A stretch of 64,000 nucleotides of DNA from assembly GCA_964372115.1 (NCBI GenBank), contig CAYJPN010000030.1:3421-67420 (forward strand), written 5' to 3'. Position 1 is the stretch's first letter. Every line of letters begins with the position of its first letter. A model generated the notes under the pieces. It was not told the origin of the DNA. It did no database searches and saw only the letters and a program-made list of their open reading frames with translations. Shown in pieces: positions 6,756 to 14,787 of the stretch. Origin of the DNA: CG2-30-36-16 sp964372115. GTDB taxonomy: Bacteria; Bacteroidota; Ignavibacteria; Ignavibacteriales; Ignavibacteriaceae. Position numbers and translations under genes: made by a program.

Positions 6756-9374
6756 TTATTTTTTCTTAAAACTAAGATGACCGGTTTCACCGACAATAAC
6801 ATTTATTGTGTCACCATTCTCAAATGTGCCGGCAAGTAATTCTTGCGATAGGGGATTAACAAGGTATTTTTGAATTGTTCTTTTTAACGGTCGAGCACCG
6901 TACGTAACATCATAACCAATTTGAACAAGCCAGTCTTTTACTTCATCCGTCACAATTAATTTTATCTCTCTCTGTGAAAGCATTTTCTGCACATTGATTA
7001 GTTGTATTTCTACAATGCTGCGCAGCTCTTTTTTTGTTAGTGGTTTAAAAAGCACAACCTCATCTATCCTATTTAAAAATTCCGGGCGAATTGTTTTACG
7101 CAGCAGATCAATCAAAGTATTGCGCATCTCGCTCACTACTTTATCAATATCTTCATCTCCAATGGATTGGAGTCGTTCTTGTATAAGGTGTGAACCGAGA
7201 TTCGACGTCATTATTATTATTGTGTTTTTAAAGTTAACTGTTCTGCCCTGGTTATCGGTTAAACGTCCGTCATCAAGCACCTGAAGCAAAACATTAAACA
7301 CATCGGGGTGAGCTTTTTCAATCTCATCAAGAAGCACAACCGAATAAGGGCGGCGGCGGACCGCTTCAGTTAACTGACCGCCTTCCTCATAACCAATGTA
7401 ACCGGGAGGTGCGCCAATTAACCGTGATACGGAAAACTTTTCCATATACTCCGACATATCAATCCGAATCATTGCGTGTTCATCGTTAAAAAGAAATCCG
7501 GCGAGTGCGCGCGCAAGCTCGGTTTTACCAACACCGGTTGTGCCAAGAAAAATAAACGAACCCACCGGGCGGTTCGGATCTTGAAGGCCTGTGCGGGAAC
7601 GTCGAATTGCATCGGCTACCGCACCCACTGCATAATCCTGTCCGACTACTCTCCTATGCAATTCTTCCTCTAAGCGAAGCAATTTACTTCTATCGCTTTC
7701 TAGCATCTTATTAACGGGTATGCCCGTCCACTTTGCAACCACCTCCGCAATATCTTCAGCATCCACTTCCTCTTTTAACATTCTACCGTCTTTTTGAATG
7801 TCTGCCAGTTTGGAGGTTTCTTCTTTCAATTTTTTTTCAAGTTCATTTGCTTTTCCGTAACGTAGTTCGGCTACTTTACCCAAATCGCCTTCACGTTCAT
7901 ATTTTTCTGCAAGGGTTTTTGTGTTTTCAATTTCGCTTTTTATACTTCTTATTATACTAATTTTTTCTTTTTCAAGATTCCAGTGCAGCCTTAATTTATC
8001 CCGATCTTCAATTAATGCACTTAATTCCTCTTTAAGTTCCTCAATTCTTTTTACCGAAGCTTCGTCCTTCTCCCGCTTCAATGCTTCACGTTCGATTTCA
8101 AGTTGTTTTATTTTTCGTTCAACATTATCAAGTTCTTCCGGCAATGAATTAATTTCAATGCGCAGCTTGGAAGCAGCTTCATCAATTAAATCAATAGCCT
8201 TGTCTGGTAAAAATCTATCCGTAATGTATCGATGCGAAAGCTGAACCGCAGCGACGATAGCGCCATCAGTAATACGCACTCCATGGTGAACTTCGTAACG
8301 TTCGCTCAAACCGCGAAGAATTGAAATAGCGTCTTCTTCAGAAGGTTCTGTAACAAGAACCGGTTGGAACCTACGCTCAAGGGCTGCATCTTTTTCAATA
8401 TATTTTTTATACTCATTCAATGTTGTCGCCCCTATTGCGTGCAGCTCGCCGCGTGCAAGTGCAGGTTTTAAAATGTTCGCGGCATCCATCGAACCGGAAA
8501 CAGCGCCCGCACCGACAAGAGTATGAAGTTCATCAATAAAAAGAATAATTTCTCCGTGAGATGCCTGTACTTCCTTTAGTACTGCTTTCATCCTTTCTTC
8601 AAACTGTCCGCGAAATTGTGTACCTGCAACTAATGTCGCCATATCAAGGGCAACAATTCTTTTTGATTTTAAATTATCAGGAACGTCTCCTGCGACAATT
8701 CGATGCGCTATGCCTTCGGCAATTGCTGTTTTTCCAACCCCCGGCTCGCCAATTAAAACAGGATTGTTTTTTGTCCGCCTCGAAAGAACCTGAAGCACCC
8801 GGCGAATTTCTTCATCTCTACCAATAACAGGATCAAGTTTGCCGGCACGCGCAAGATCATTCAAATCTTTTCCGTACTTTTCAAGCGATTGATAAGTGTC
8901 CTCAGGTGTTTGCGTTGTTACCCGCTGCTGCCCGCGTACATCTTTTAAGGCTGATAAAATTTCGTTGTACGAAATTCCGTTATCGCGGAGCAATTGTCCG
9001 GCTTTACCTTTATCATTGGAAAGTGCGAGAAGTATATGTTCTGTAGAAACAAACTCATCTTTTAAATTGCGCGCTTCTTCCGCGGCTGTATCAAATAGTT
9101 TTGCGGTTTGTACAGACATTTGTTGGTCGCCGACCCCAGAACCGCTTACCTTAGGAAGGGCTTCCAGAAGTTCGTTTACCTTTACTTTTACCTTTGTAAC
9201 ATTGCCGCCTGTTTTATTCATAACCGTTTCGGCAATGTTACCTTTTTCCTGAATTAGAGCCGCGAGTATGTGCTCGGGCTCCAATATCTGGTTTGTATAA
9301 TTCTGGGCAATCTCAAGAGCCGTTTGTACAACTTCTTGAGCTTTTACCGTCATCCTGCTAAAATTAAAAGCCAT
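6756..9374 (-). CDS. clpB: ATP-dependent disaggregase ClpB
   Basis: Hexameric Hsp100 that works with DnaK to rescue aggregated proteins. From the ATG at 9374 (MAFNFSRMT) it is 872 residues, normal for ClpB; a TTG four codons upstream is in frame but less likely. The Clp N-domain (about 1-145), first AAA+ domain with GEPGVGKTAIAEG, a long charged coiled-coil M-domain (about 400-520) that separates ClpB from ClpA/C, second AAA+ domain with GTTGVGKTELAR, and the C-terminal small domain are all present. It is the last gene of a leftward heat-shock block after htpG, with a palindrome-containing 45-base gap before it. Confidence 0.97.
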   Translation of the reverse strand: MAFNFSRMTVKAQEVVQTALEIAQNYTNQILEPEHILAALIQEKGNIAETVMNKTGGNVTKVKVKVNELLEALPKVSGSGVGDQQMSVQTAKLFDTAAEEARNLKDEFVSTEHILLALSNDKGKAGQLLRDNGISYNEILSALKDVRGQQRVTTQTPEDTYQSLEKYGKDLNDLARAGKLDPVIGRDEEIRRVLQVLSRRTKNNPVLIGEPGVGKTAIAEGIAHRIVAGDVPDNLKSKRIVALDMATLVAGTQFRGQFEERMKAVLKEVQASHGEIILFIDELHTLVGAGAVSGSMDAANILKPALARGELHAIGATTLNEYKKYIEKDAALERRFQPVLVTEPSEEDAISILRGLSERYEVHHGVRITDGAIVAAVQLSHRYITDRFLPDKAIDLIDEAASKLRIEINSLPEELDNVERKIKQLEIEREALKREKDEASVKRIEELKEELSALIEDRDKLRLHWNLEKEKISIIRSIKSEIENTKTLAEKYEREGDLGKVAELRYGKANELEKKLKEETSKLADIQKDGRMLKEEVDAEDIAEVVAKWTGIPVNKMLESDRSKLLRLEEELHRRVVGQDYAVGAVADAIRRSRTGLQDPNRPVGSFIFLGTTGVGKTELARALAGFLFNDEHAMIRIDMSEYMEKFSVSRLIGAPPGYIGYEEGGQLTEAVRRRPYSVVLLDEIEKAHPDVFNVLLQVLDDGRLTDNQGRTVNFKNTIIIMTSNLGSHLIQERLQSIGDEDIDKVVSEMRNTLIDLLRKTIRPEFLNRIDEVVLFKPLTKKELRSIVEIQLINVQKMLSQREIKLIVTDEVKDWLVQIGYDVTYGARPLKRTIQKYLVNPLSQELLAGTFENGDTINVIVGETGHLSFKKK

Positions 9375-9383
9375 AATAAATCT

Positions 9384-9416
9384 CAATGTACAATGTACAA
9401 TTCAGAATGTACATTG
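9384..9416. promoter_or_regulatory. inverted repeats just upstream of clpB
   Basis: CAATGTACA occurs twice, overlapping, at 9384-9392 and 9391-9399, and the inverted TGTACATTG lies at 9408-9416, directly before the clpB start and after the htpG stop. The arrangement could be an operator or an RNA hairpin that limits clpB translation; the same ACAATGTACATTGT-type sequence could also be a dispersed repeat. Confidence 0.4.
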
Positions 9417-9419
9417 TTG

Positions 9420-11321
9420 TTAAATATTTTTTACTTGTGTGTACCAATCGCTCGATTGTTCGAGCATCTTATTTAATCTGTTTACGAGTTTATGTGGATC
9501 ATCAAGATTTCCTTCGAGCAATAAAGCCGATTCAAATAATTGTTCTGTTACGTTTGTTATGTACTCATCTTTTGAGTTTTGTATAAATATTTTTAAAAGA
9601 TTTCTAATCAACTTATGATTTTTATTTATCTCCAAAAGTTTTTTCTGTGCGGTCATCTCTTTATTCGTCATACGCAATAACCGCTGCATCGATGCCGTCA
9701 TTGTATCATCCGGGTTTACAAGACAAGCCGGGCTTTCATTTAATCTGTTCGAAACTTTAACATCAGTAACACGTTCGCCTAATATTTTTTTCATATCAGC
9801 AAGTAGACTATCGAAATGTTTTTCATCTTTTTTATCTAACTTTTCTACCGTGTCTTCTTCTTTTACAGTGTCTTCAAATTTTTCAATTTTACCAAGATCT
9901 ACAGAGTCCACCGATTTGAATTCAAAGTCTTTGAATTTTCGAATGCTGTTAAAAACAAACTCATCTACCGGATCAAAAAGATAAAGAACTTCAATTCCTT
10001 TTTTCTTAAATATCTCAAGATGCGGATCGAGCGCTACAGCTTCACGATTTATTCCGAAAGCGTAAAATATCTCTTTTTGCCCATCTTTTAACCTTGAAGC
10101 ATATTCTTCAAGCGAAATTAGTTCTTTTGCATCTTCATTAAAAGAAGAATTAAACCTTAAAAGTTGTGTAAACTTATCCATGTTGGTAAAATCGGAATAT
10201 CCCATTTTAAATATTCTACCGTGCTCTTTCCAGAACTCGGCATATTTTTCTGGTTCATCTTTTGCTTTTTTAATGAGATACGAAAGCACCTGGCTTGTAA
10301 CACTGCTGGCTATTTTATGGAATATTACATTTTCCTGTAAAGTTTCGCGGGAAATATTTAAAGGCAAATCTTCCGAATCAACAACACCCTTTACGAAACT
10401 TAAATATTCGGGAAGCAGGTCTTTGTTTTTATGTTGAATTAATACCCGTCTAACGTATAAGTCTAATCCATAATCTTCACGGTTATAACCGAAAAAGTCA
10501 AAGTTTTTTTTCGGGATAAACATTAATGCGTTAAACTGTATCGGCGCATCAACGGACACATGAATTGTATCCATCGGCTCTTCATCGTATGTTAAAAATT
10601 TATAAAACTCGTTGTACTGTTCTTTTTTTATATTTGTTTTTGGTTCGCGCCACAAAGCAGAGATTGTATTAATCTTCTCAACACCAAGATAAATGGGGAA
10701 GGAGATAAAGTTAGAGTGTTTTTTTATTACTGTTTCTAATCTGTATTTATCGGCGTAATCTTTTGCATCTTCTTTTAAATGAATTTCTATTATAGTTCCG
10801 CGGCTGATTTTTTCATCGACAGGATTAATTTCAAAACTGCCGAGGCCATCTGATATCCATTCAAGAGCAGGGGAATCTTCAATAAATGATTTTGTTTTTA
10901 TAACCACTTTATCGGCTACCATAAATACAGAATAAAACCCAACACCAAATTTGCCGATTATATTATTTGCATCTGATTTATCTTCGCTTAATTGCTTTAA
11001 AAATTCAGCAGAGCCGGATTTAGCAATGGTTCCGATATTTTTTATTAGCTCGTCCTGGGTCATTCCAATACCGGTATCGGATACCGTAATAAGCTTTTTC
11101 TTTTCATCAAAATCTATTTTTATTTCAAGCGGAAGATCTTTATCTGCAATCTCAGTTCCGCGGGTTGATTCAAATCTTATTTTGTCAAGTGCATCAGAGG
11201 CGTTGGAAATTAGCTCTCTTAAAAATATCTCCCTGCTTGTATATAACGAGTGAACAAGTATATCGAGGAGCTGTTTAACTTCTGCTTTAAATTCATACTT
11301 ATGTGTTTGTTTTTTGCTCAT
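9420..11321 (-). CDS. htpG: molecular chaperone HtpG (Hsp90)
   Basis: 633 residues, the usual length for bacterial Hsp90, a dimeric ATP-dependent cytosolic chaperone. The GHKL ATPase domain shows the ordered motifs SNASDALDKIRF, DTGIGM and GKFGVGFYSVFMVAD; the middle domain contains the PLNISRETLQ segment that contributes the catalytic arginine, and the C-terminal dimerisation domain is complete. It lies between dnaJ-like and clpB in the same direction, about 20 bases after the dnaJ-like stop. Confidence 0.97.
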   Translation of the reverse strand: MSKKQTHKYEFKAEVKQLLDILVHSLYTSREIFLRELISNASDALDKIRFESTRGTEIADKDLPLEIKIDFDEKKKLITVSDTGIGMTQDELIKNIGTIAKSGSAEFLKQLSEDKSDANNIIGKFGVGFYSVFMVADKVVIKTKSFIEDSPALEWISDGLGSFEINPVDEKISRGTIIEIHLKEDAKDYADKYRLETVIKKHSNFISFPIYLGVEKINTISALWREPKTNIKKEQYNEFYKFLTYDEEPMDTIHVSVDAPIQFNALMFIPKKNFDFFGYNREDYGLDLYVRRVLIQHKNKDLLPEYLSFVKGVVDSEDLPLNISRETLQENVIFHKIASSVTSQVLSYLIKKAKDEPEKYAEFWKEHGRIFKMGYSDFTNMDKFTQLLRFNSSFNEDAKELISLEEYASRLKDGQKEIFYAFGINREAVALDPHLEIFKKKGIEVLYLFDPVDEFVFNSIRKFKDFEFKSVDSVDLGKIEKFEDTVKEEDTVEKLDKKDEKHFDSLLADMKKILGERVTDVKVSNRLNESPACLVNPDDTMTASMQRLLRMTNKEMTAQKKLLEINKNHKLIRNLLKIFIQNSKDEYITNVTEQLFESALLLEGNLDDPHKLVNRLNKMLEQSSDWYTQVKNI

Positions 11322-11343
11322 AAATTTTACCTTTATTTAATGT

Positions 11344-12273
11344 TTACTTTCTTAAGTCCTTGAGCTGTTTAATTAAATTAATTTCTTTTTGTGATAATTT
11401 TTTTGGAAAGGTAACGTTAATCTTCACTATCATATCACCGCGAACACCGTCTTTTGCTGTCATTCCCAAACCTTTTACTCTCAGCAATTTTCCAGGATCA
11501 GATTCCTTGGGGATAACTACCACAATATTTTTTCCATCAATAGTTGTAATCTGTTCTTTGCTTCCTAATAAGGCGTCGTACAAACTGATATCGAGATTAT
11601 AAAAAAGATCATCACCTTTTCGTTCAAAAAAAGGATGCTCGGCAATGTGAATTGTTAAATACAAGTCGCCGCTTTCGCCGCCTGAGTTACTTTTACCTCC
11701 CTGGCTTTTTACACGAAGTTTTGTACCTTCGATAGCGCCAGGTTGAATTTTAATTTTTAATTTTCTGCCTTCAATTTTTATTTGCCGCTCAACACCTTTG
11801 AAAGCCTCTTCAAGTGTTATAATCATTGTTGATTCAAAATCGCGACCTTTGCGAGCAGCATTTCTTTGAGCGCCGCCCGCCTGGTGTCGCTGTCCACCTC
11901 CAAAAAATGATTCGAAGAAATCGGAAAATCCACCCATGTTGCCAAATAGATCATTTATATTCCCGTTATAATTAAATCCTCCGCCCTGCTGTCCCCGGGC
12001 ATACTGCTTAAACCAATCTTCAGTATTGCCGCCACCTGTTGCTCTATAGTTGTTCCAATTAGTTCCAAGCTGATCATAACGTTTTCGTTTTTCAGGATCG
12101 TTTAAAACTTCATGAGCTTCTGTAATTTCTTTAAATTTTTCTTCTGCTGCTTTGTTGTTTGGATTAGCGTCGGGGTGAAATTGTTTTGCAAGTTTGCGGA
12201 AAGCTTTTTTTATATCTTCCTTTGTCGCATTTTTTTCAACACCGAGTATTTTGTAATAATCTTTAAATTCCAT
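11344..12273 (-). CDS. DnaJ-domain co-chaperone without zinc finger (CbpA-like)
   Basis: 309 residues. J domain at 1-70 with the HPD triad at residues 33-35, then a glycine-rich linker (about 75-135), then two C-terminal peptide-binding beta domains. The four CxxCxGxG zinc-binding repeats of true DnaJ are absent, so this is a class II (CbpA/DnaJ2-type) co-chaperone that would stimulate DnaK ATPase. It is the second gene of the leftward heat-shock block. Confidence 0.92.
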   Translation of the reverse strand: MEFKDYYKILGVEKNATKEDIKKAFRKLAKQFHPDANPNNKAAEEKFKEITEAHEVLNDPEKRKRYDQLGTNWNNYRATGGGNTEDWFKQYARGQQGGGFNYNGNINDLFGNMGGFSDFFESFFGGGQRHQAGGAQRNAARKGRDFESTMIITLEEAFKGVERQIKIEGRKLKIKIQPGAIEGTKLRVKSQGGKSNSGGESGDLYLTIHIAEHPFFERKGDDLFYNLDISLYDALLGSKEQITTIDGKNIVVVIPKESDPGKLLRVKGLGMTAKDGVRGDMIVKINVTFPKKLSQKEINLIKQLKDLRK

Positions 12274-12416
12274 TTGCGAAATATATTTTATTTAAATTCA
12301 AAAAGTCATTCGCGGCAAACGAGAATCTAATCAATTATTACACAATTTATAGATTTCAGTTTCTAAAGAATGACGTTGTTCTTTCTATTTCTATTAACTC
12401 ACTTCAAAAAAGTTAA

Positions 12417-12571
12417 AAGAAGGGGCTGTCTCAAAAATCATTTTCCCCCAGCATTGAGCTTGTCGAAATGCTATTTTTGAATCAAATTGAAAACATCAAC
12501 GCTTCAATAAACACAGTGCAGTGCAATCTCAGTTAGCATATAAATTTACTTTTAAGACAGCCCCTTTTTTA
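12417..12571. mobile_element. MITE-like element or IS remnant with inverted ends
   Basis: AAGGGGCTGTCT at 12420-12431 and its exact complement AGACAGCCCCTT at 12555-12566 bound a 155-base non-coding segment; similarity continues outside in A/T runs and inside (tcaa / ttaa). The end sequence GGGGCTGTCTCAAAA resembles the termini of known insertion sequences. No transposase remains. Inside is a CATTGAGCTTGTCGAAATG stretch, which also looks like a dispersed repeat. It sits 6 bases beyond the hsp20 stop. Confidence 0.65.
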
Positions 12572-12576
12572 GAATA

Positions 12577-13035
12577 TCATTTTATTTTTATTTCAAGTTG
12601 CTTCGGTTTTGCTTCCTCTGATTTCGGAATATTAACGATCAATTGTCCATCTTTAAATTCTGCATCTATTTTCTCTTCAACAATTTTTTTAGGTAAAGCA
12701 AAAGAACGATAATATTTTCCGAATGTTCTTTCAATCCGATGATACTTGCTATTTTTATTTTCGCTTTCCTGTTTTCTTTCACCGCTAATTGAAAGCTGCC
12801 CATCGCTAAATGATATTTTTACATCCTCTTTTTTTATACCCGGTAAATCTACTTTTAACTTGTAACTTTCTTCATCCTCATAAATATCTGTAAGCGGCGA
12901 CCATTCTGCTATGCCGTACTCATCTTCATCGGTTTTTGACAAACCAAAACGATTTCCGAATAAGTTAAACATCCTGCTGAATTCCTTTTCGATGTTTAAT
13001 AACTCTTTTTCGGGATTCCATCTTATCAGTGCCAT
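12577..13035 (-). CDS. small heat-shock protein, Hsp20/alpha-crystallin family
   Basis: 152 residues from the ATG at 13035, which has a strong GGAGG ribosome-binding site nine bases upstream (the longer in-frame extension to 13272 lacks support). The alpha-crystallin domain is obvious: LTDIYEDEESYKLKVDLPGI, a GELSI-like QLSISGERK strand and a final IPKSEEAKPKQLEIKIK with the IxI/V-type tail. It acts as an ATP-independent holdase. First gene of the heat-shock block; possible sigma-54-type promoter at 13088-13104. Confidence 0.93.
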   Translation of the reverse strand: MALIRWNPEKELLNIEKEFSRMFNLFGNRFGLSKTDEDEYGIAEWSPLTDIYEDEESYKLKVDLPGIKKEDVKISFSDGQLSISGERKQESENKNSKYHRIERTFGKYYRSFALPKKIVEEKIDAEFKDGQLIVNIPKSEEAKPKQLEIKIK

Positions 13036-13349
13036 TTTGACCTCCAAAAAAATAAAACATGATTTATAATTTTTGTCAATTATAAAGATACAATCTTTGT
13101 GCCACTGGCAAAGAACTTCGTAACTATATATATTATAATAAGTTACGGGCGCTGCCCTTGTTAACCAAAAATCGCTGCGACTCAGATTCTGCCAATATGA
13201 CGTGTAATACTCTTCTGCTGGCAGTAATTGCGTCAGAATATTATACACAGAAAAACAGTATCCGAATAGCATGAATTGCTATTATTATTTGAATTGTCAA
13301 TGACCAATAAATCATTTATTTTTGCAAACTTATAAATAAAGATTATTAA
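13036..13349. other. divergent hsp20-mnmE intergenic region
   Basis: 314 bases without a credible gene. It holds the leader and candidate promoter of hsp20 and, near 13310-13349, an AT-rich stretch before mnmE. A block at 13140-13235 is richer in G+C than its surroundings and is open leftward in frame with hsp20, but its translation is not protein-like. No CIRCE-type inverted repeat was found. Confidence 0.5.
13088..13104 (-). promoter_or_regulatory. possible sigma-54 promoter of hsp20
   Basis: Read leftward the sequence is TGGCAC-AAAGA-TTGTAT, close to the -24/-12 consensus TGGCAC-N5-TTGCA/T with one deviation (GT in place of the -12 GC). It lies about 55 bases before the hsp20 start codon. 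The window also encodes an NtrC-family activator, but no link is shown. A standard TTGACA-type -35 just downstream is an alternative. Confidence 0.3.
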
Positions 13350-14711
13350 ATGAACCGTGTTTTTACTGAAGACACAATTTCGGCCCTTGCTACTCCTGCC
13401 GGAGTCGGGGCTATTTCTGTTATAAGAGTGTCCGGTCCGGCTTCCTTTGTTGCTGTTGATAAAATATTTTTAGGAAAAATTAAACTTTCACAAGCTTCGT
13501 CGCATACCATTCATTATGGTAATATTATTGATGAGTCTTTACAAGCAATTGATGATGTGCTTATTTCTGTCTTTCGTAATCCAAATTCGTATACAGGCGA
13601 GGACAGCGTTGAAATAAGCACGCATGGCAATCCGATTATTGTAAAACGAATTATAGAGCTGCTAACGAACAACGATGTTAGAGTGGCAGAACCAGGGGAA
13701 TTCACAAAAAGAGCATTCTTGAATGGAAGAATTGATTTAACTCAAGCCGAAGCAGTTGTTGATATAATTAGTTCCCGCACCGAGGCATCCCTTCGGGGAG
13801 CAAGAAACCAATTAGACGGATTATTATCAAAAAAAATAACTTTTTTGCGCCAACAACTAATTGACACTTCGTCATTTGTAGAGCTGGAATTAGATTTTGC
13901 GGAAGAAGATATTGAGTTTATCGATAACTCTGAACTCATTAAAAGAATAAAGAATATAACATTAGAAATTGACAAACTTCTTGCTACTTATTCATTCGGG
14001 CGTGTGTTACGTGATGGCGTGAATGTGGTTCTGGTAGGGCAGCCAAATGTTGGAAAATCATCGTTGCTTAATTACATCTTAAAAGAGTCTCGTGCTATCG
14101 TCAGTCATATTCCTGGAACAACACGGGATGTTATTCGAGAAGAGGTTTCGATTGACGGCATATTGTTTCGGCTTTTCGATACTGCGGGTATTAGGCCATC
14201 ACAGAATGAAATTGAAGAAGAAGGAATAATCAGAAGCCGGGAGGCAGTTAAGAATGCGGATTTAGTTCTATTTATAAATGATGTGGAGCAGGGGTTTTCT
14301 CTTAATTTGTTTAGTGAGCTAAACACTTTAACATCTTCAAAGCACATTATTAAAGTGATGAATAAAATAGATCTTGTTGAAAAAAATACTCTTGATGCTG
14401 ATGTTTTTCTTTCTGCCAAAACAGGCTTTGGAACAGAAAAATTATTTTCAATAATGAAGGAAGCCGCTCTCGGCAGGAATAACTATTCGGAACAATCGGC
14501 CATAATATCAAATGTTCGACACTATAACTGCTTGAGTAGAGCAAAAGATAGCCTTAATTCTGCTTTGAAAACCTCTGAAAATAATTTGTCGGGTGAATAT
14601 ATCTCTGTCGATCTCCGAACCGCGGCAGTTTCTCTCAGTGAAATTATCGGGGAGGTTACATCCGATGATATTCTTAATAATATTTTTTCGAAATTTTGTA
14701 TCGGGAAATAG
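13350..14711 (+). CDS. mnmE: tRNA-modification GTPase MnmE
   Basis: 453 residues; with MnmG makes the cmnm5 modification at the wobble uridine of certain tRNAs. N-terminal folate-binding domain (1-120, starting with DTISALATPAGVGAI), helical domain, G domain with GQPNVGKSSLLN, DTAG and NKID motifs, and the diagnostic C-terminal FCIGK whose cysteine and lysine are conserved. It heads a mnmE-mnmG-rsmG-murQ series, with the two parS-like sites in the 50 bases after its stop. Confidence 0.97.
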   Translation: MNRVFTEDTISALATPAGVGAISVIRVSGPASFVAVDKIFLGKIKLSQASSHTIHYGNIIDESLQAIDDVLISVFRNPNSYTGEDSVEISTHGNPIIVKRIIELLTNNDVRVAEPGEFTKRAFLNGRIDLTQAEAVVDIISSRTEASLRGARNQLDGLLSKKITFLRQQLIDTSSFVELELDFAEEDIEFIDNSELIKRIKNITLEIDKLLATYSFGRVLRDGVNVVLVGQPNVGKSSLLNYILKESRAIVSHIPGTTRDVIREEVSIDGILFRLFDTAGIRPSQNEIEEEGIIRSREAVKNADLVLFINDVEQGFSLNLFSELNTLTSSKHIIKVMNKIDLVEKNTLDADVFLSAKTGFGTEKLFSIMKEAALGRNNYSEQSAIISNVRHYNCLSRAKDSLNSALKTSENNLSGEYISVDLRTAAVSLSEIIGEVTSDDILNNIFSKFCIGK

Positions 14712-14712
14712 T

Positions 14713-14728
14713 TGTTTCACGTGAAACT
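14713..14728. promoter_or_regulatory. parS-like ParB-binding site 1
   Basis: TGTTTCACGTGAAACT matches the near-universal parS 16-mer (TGTTTCACGTGAAACA) at 15 of 16 positions. It lies 2 bases past the mnmE stop, inside the origin-proximal mnmE-mnmG-rsmG block where parS sites commonly occur. ParA and ParB genes are not in this window. Confidence 0.85.
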
Positions 14729-14748
14729 TGTAAAATATTTTTTAATTT

Positions 14749-14764
14749 GTTTTCACGTGAAACA
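14749..14764. promoter_or_regulatory. parS-like ParB-binding site 2
   Basis: GTTTTCACGTGAAACA matches parS at 14 of 16 positions (perfect right half, two changes at the left end). It begins 20 bases after site 1, and the start of the longest mnmG frame overlaps its last base, which is one reason to prefer the later mnmG start at 14788. Confidence 0.75.
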
Positions 14765-14787
14765 TGTGTTATGAAAGTTATGATATA

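Noticed and set aside
13036..13272. 79-residue N-terminal extension of Hsp20
   Set aside because: The ATG at 13035 has a strong ribosome-binding site and gives a normal family length; the extension has no protein-like features.
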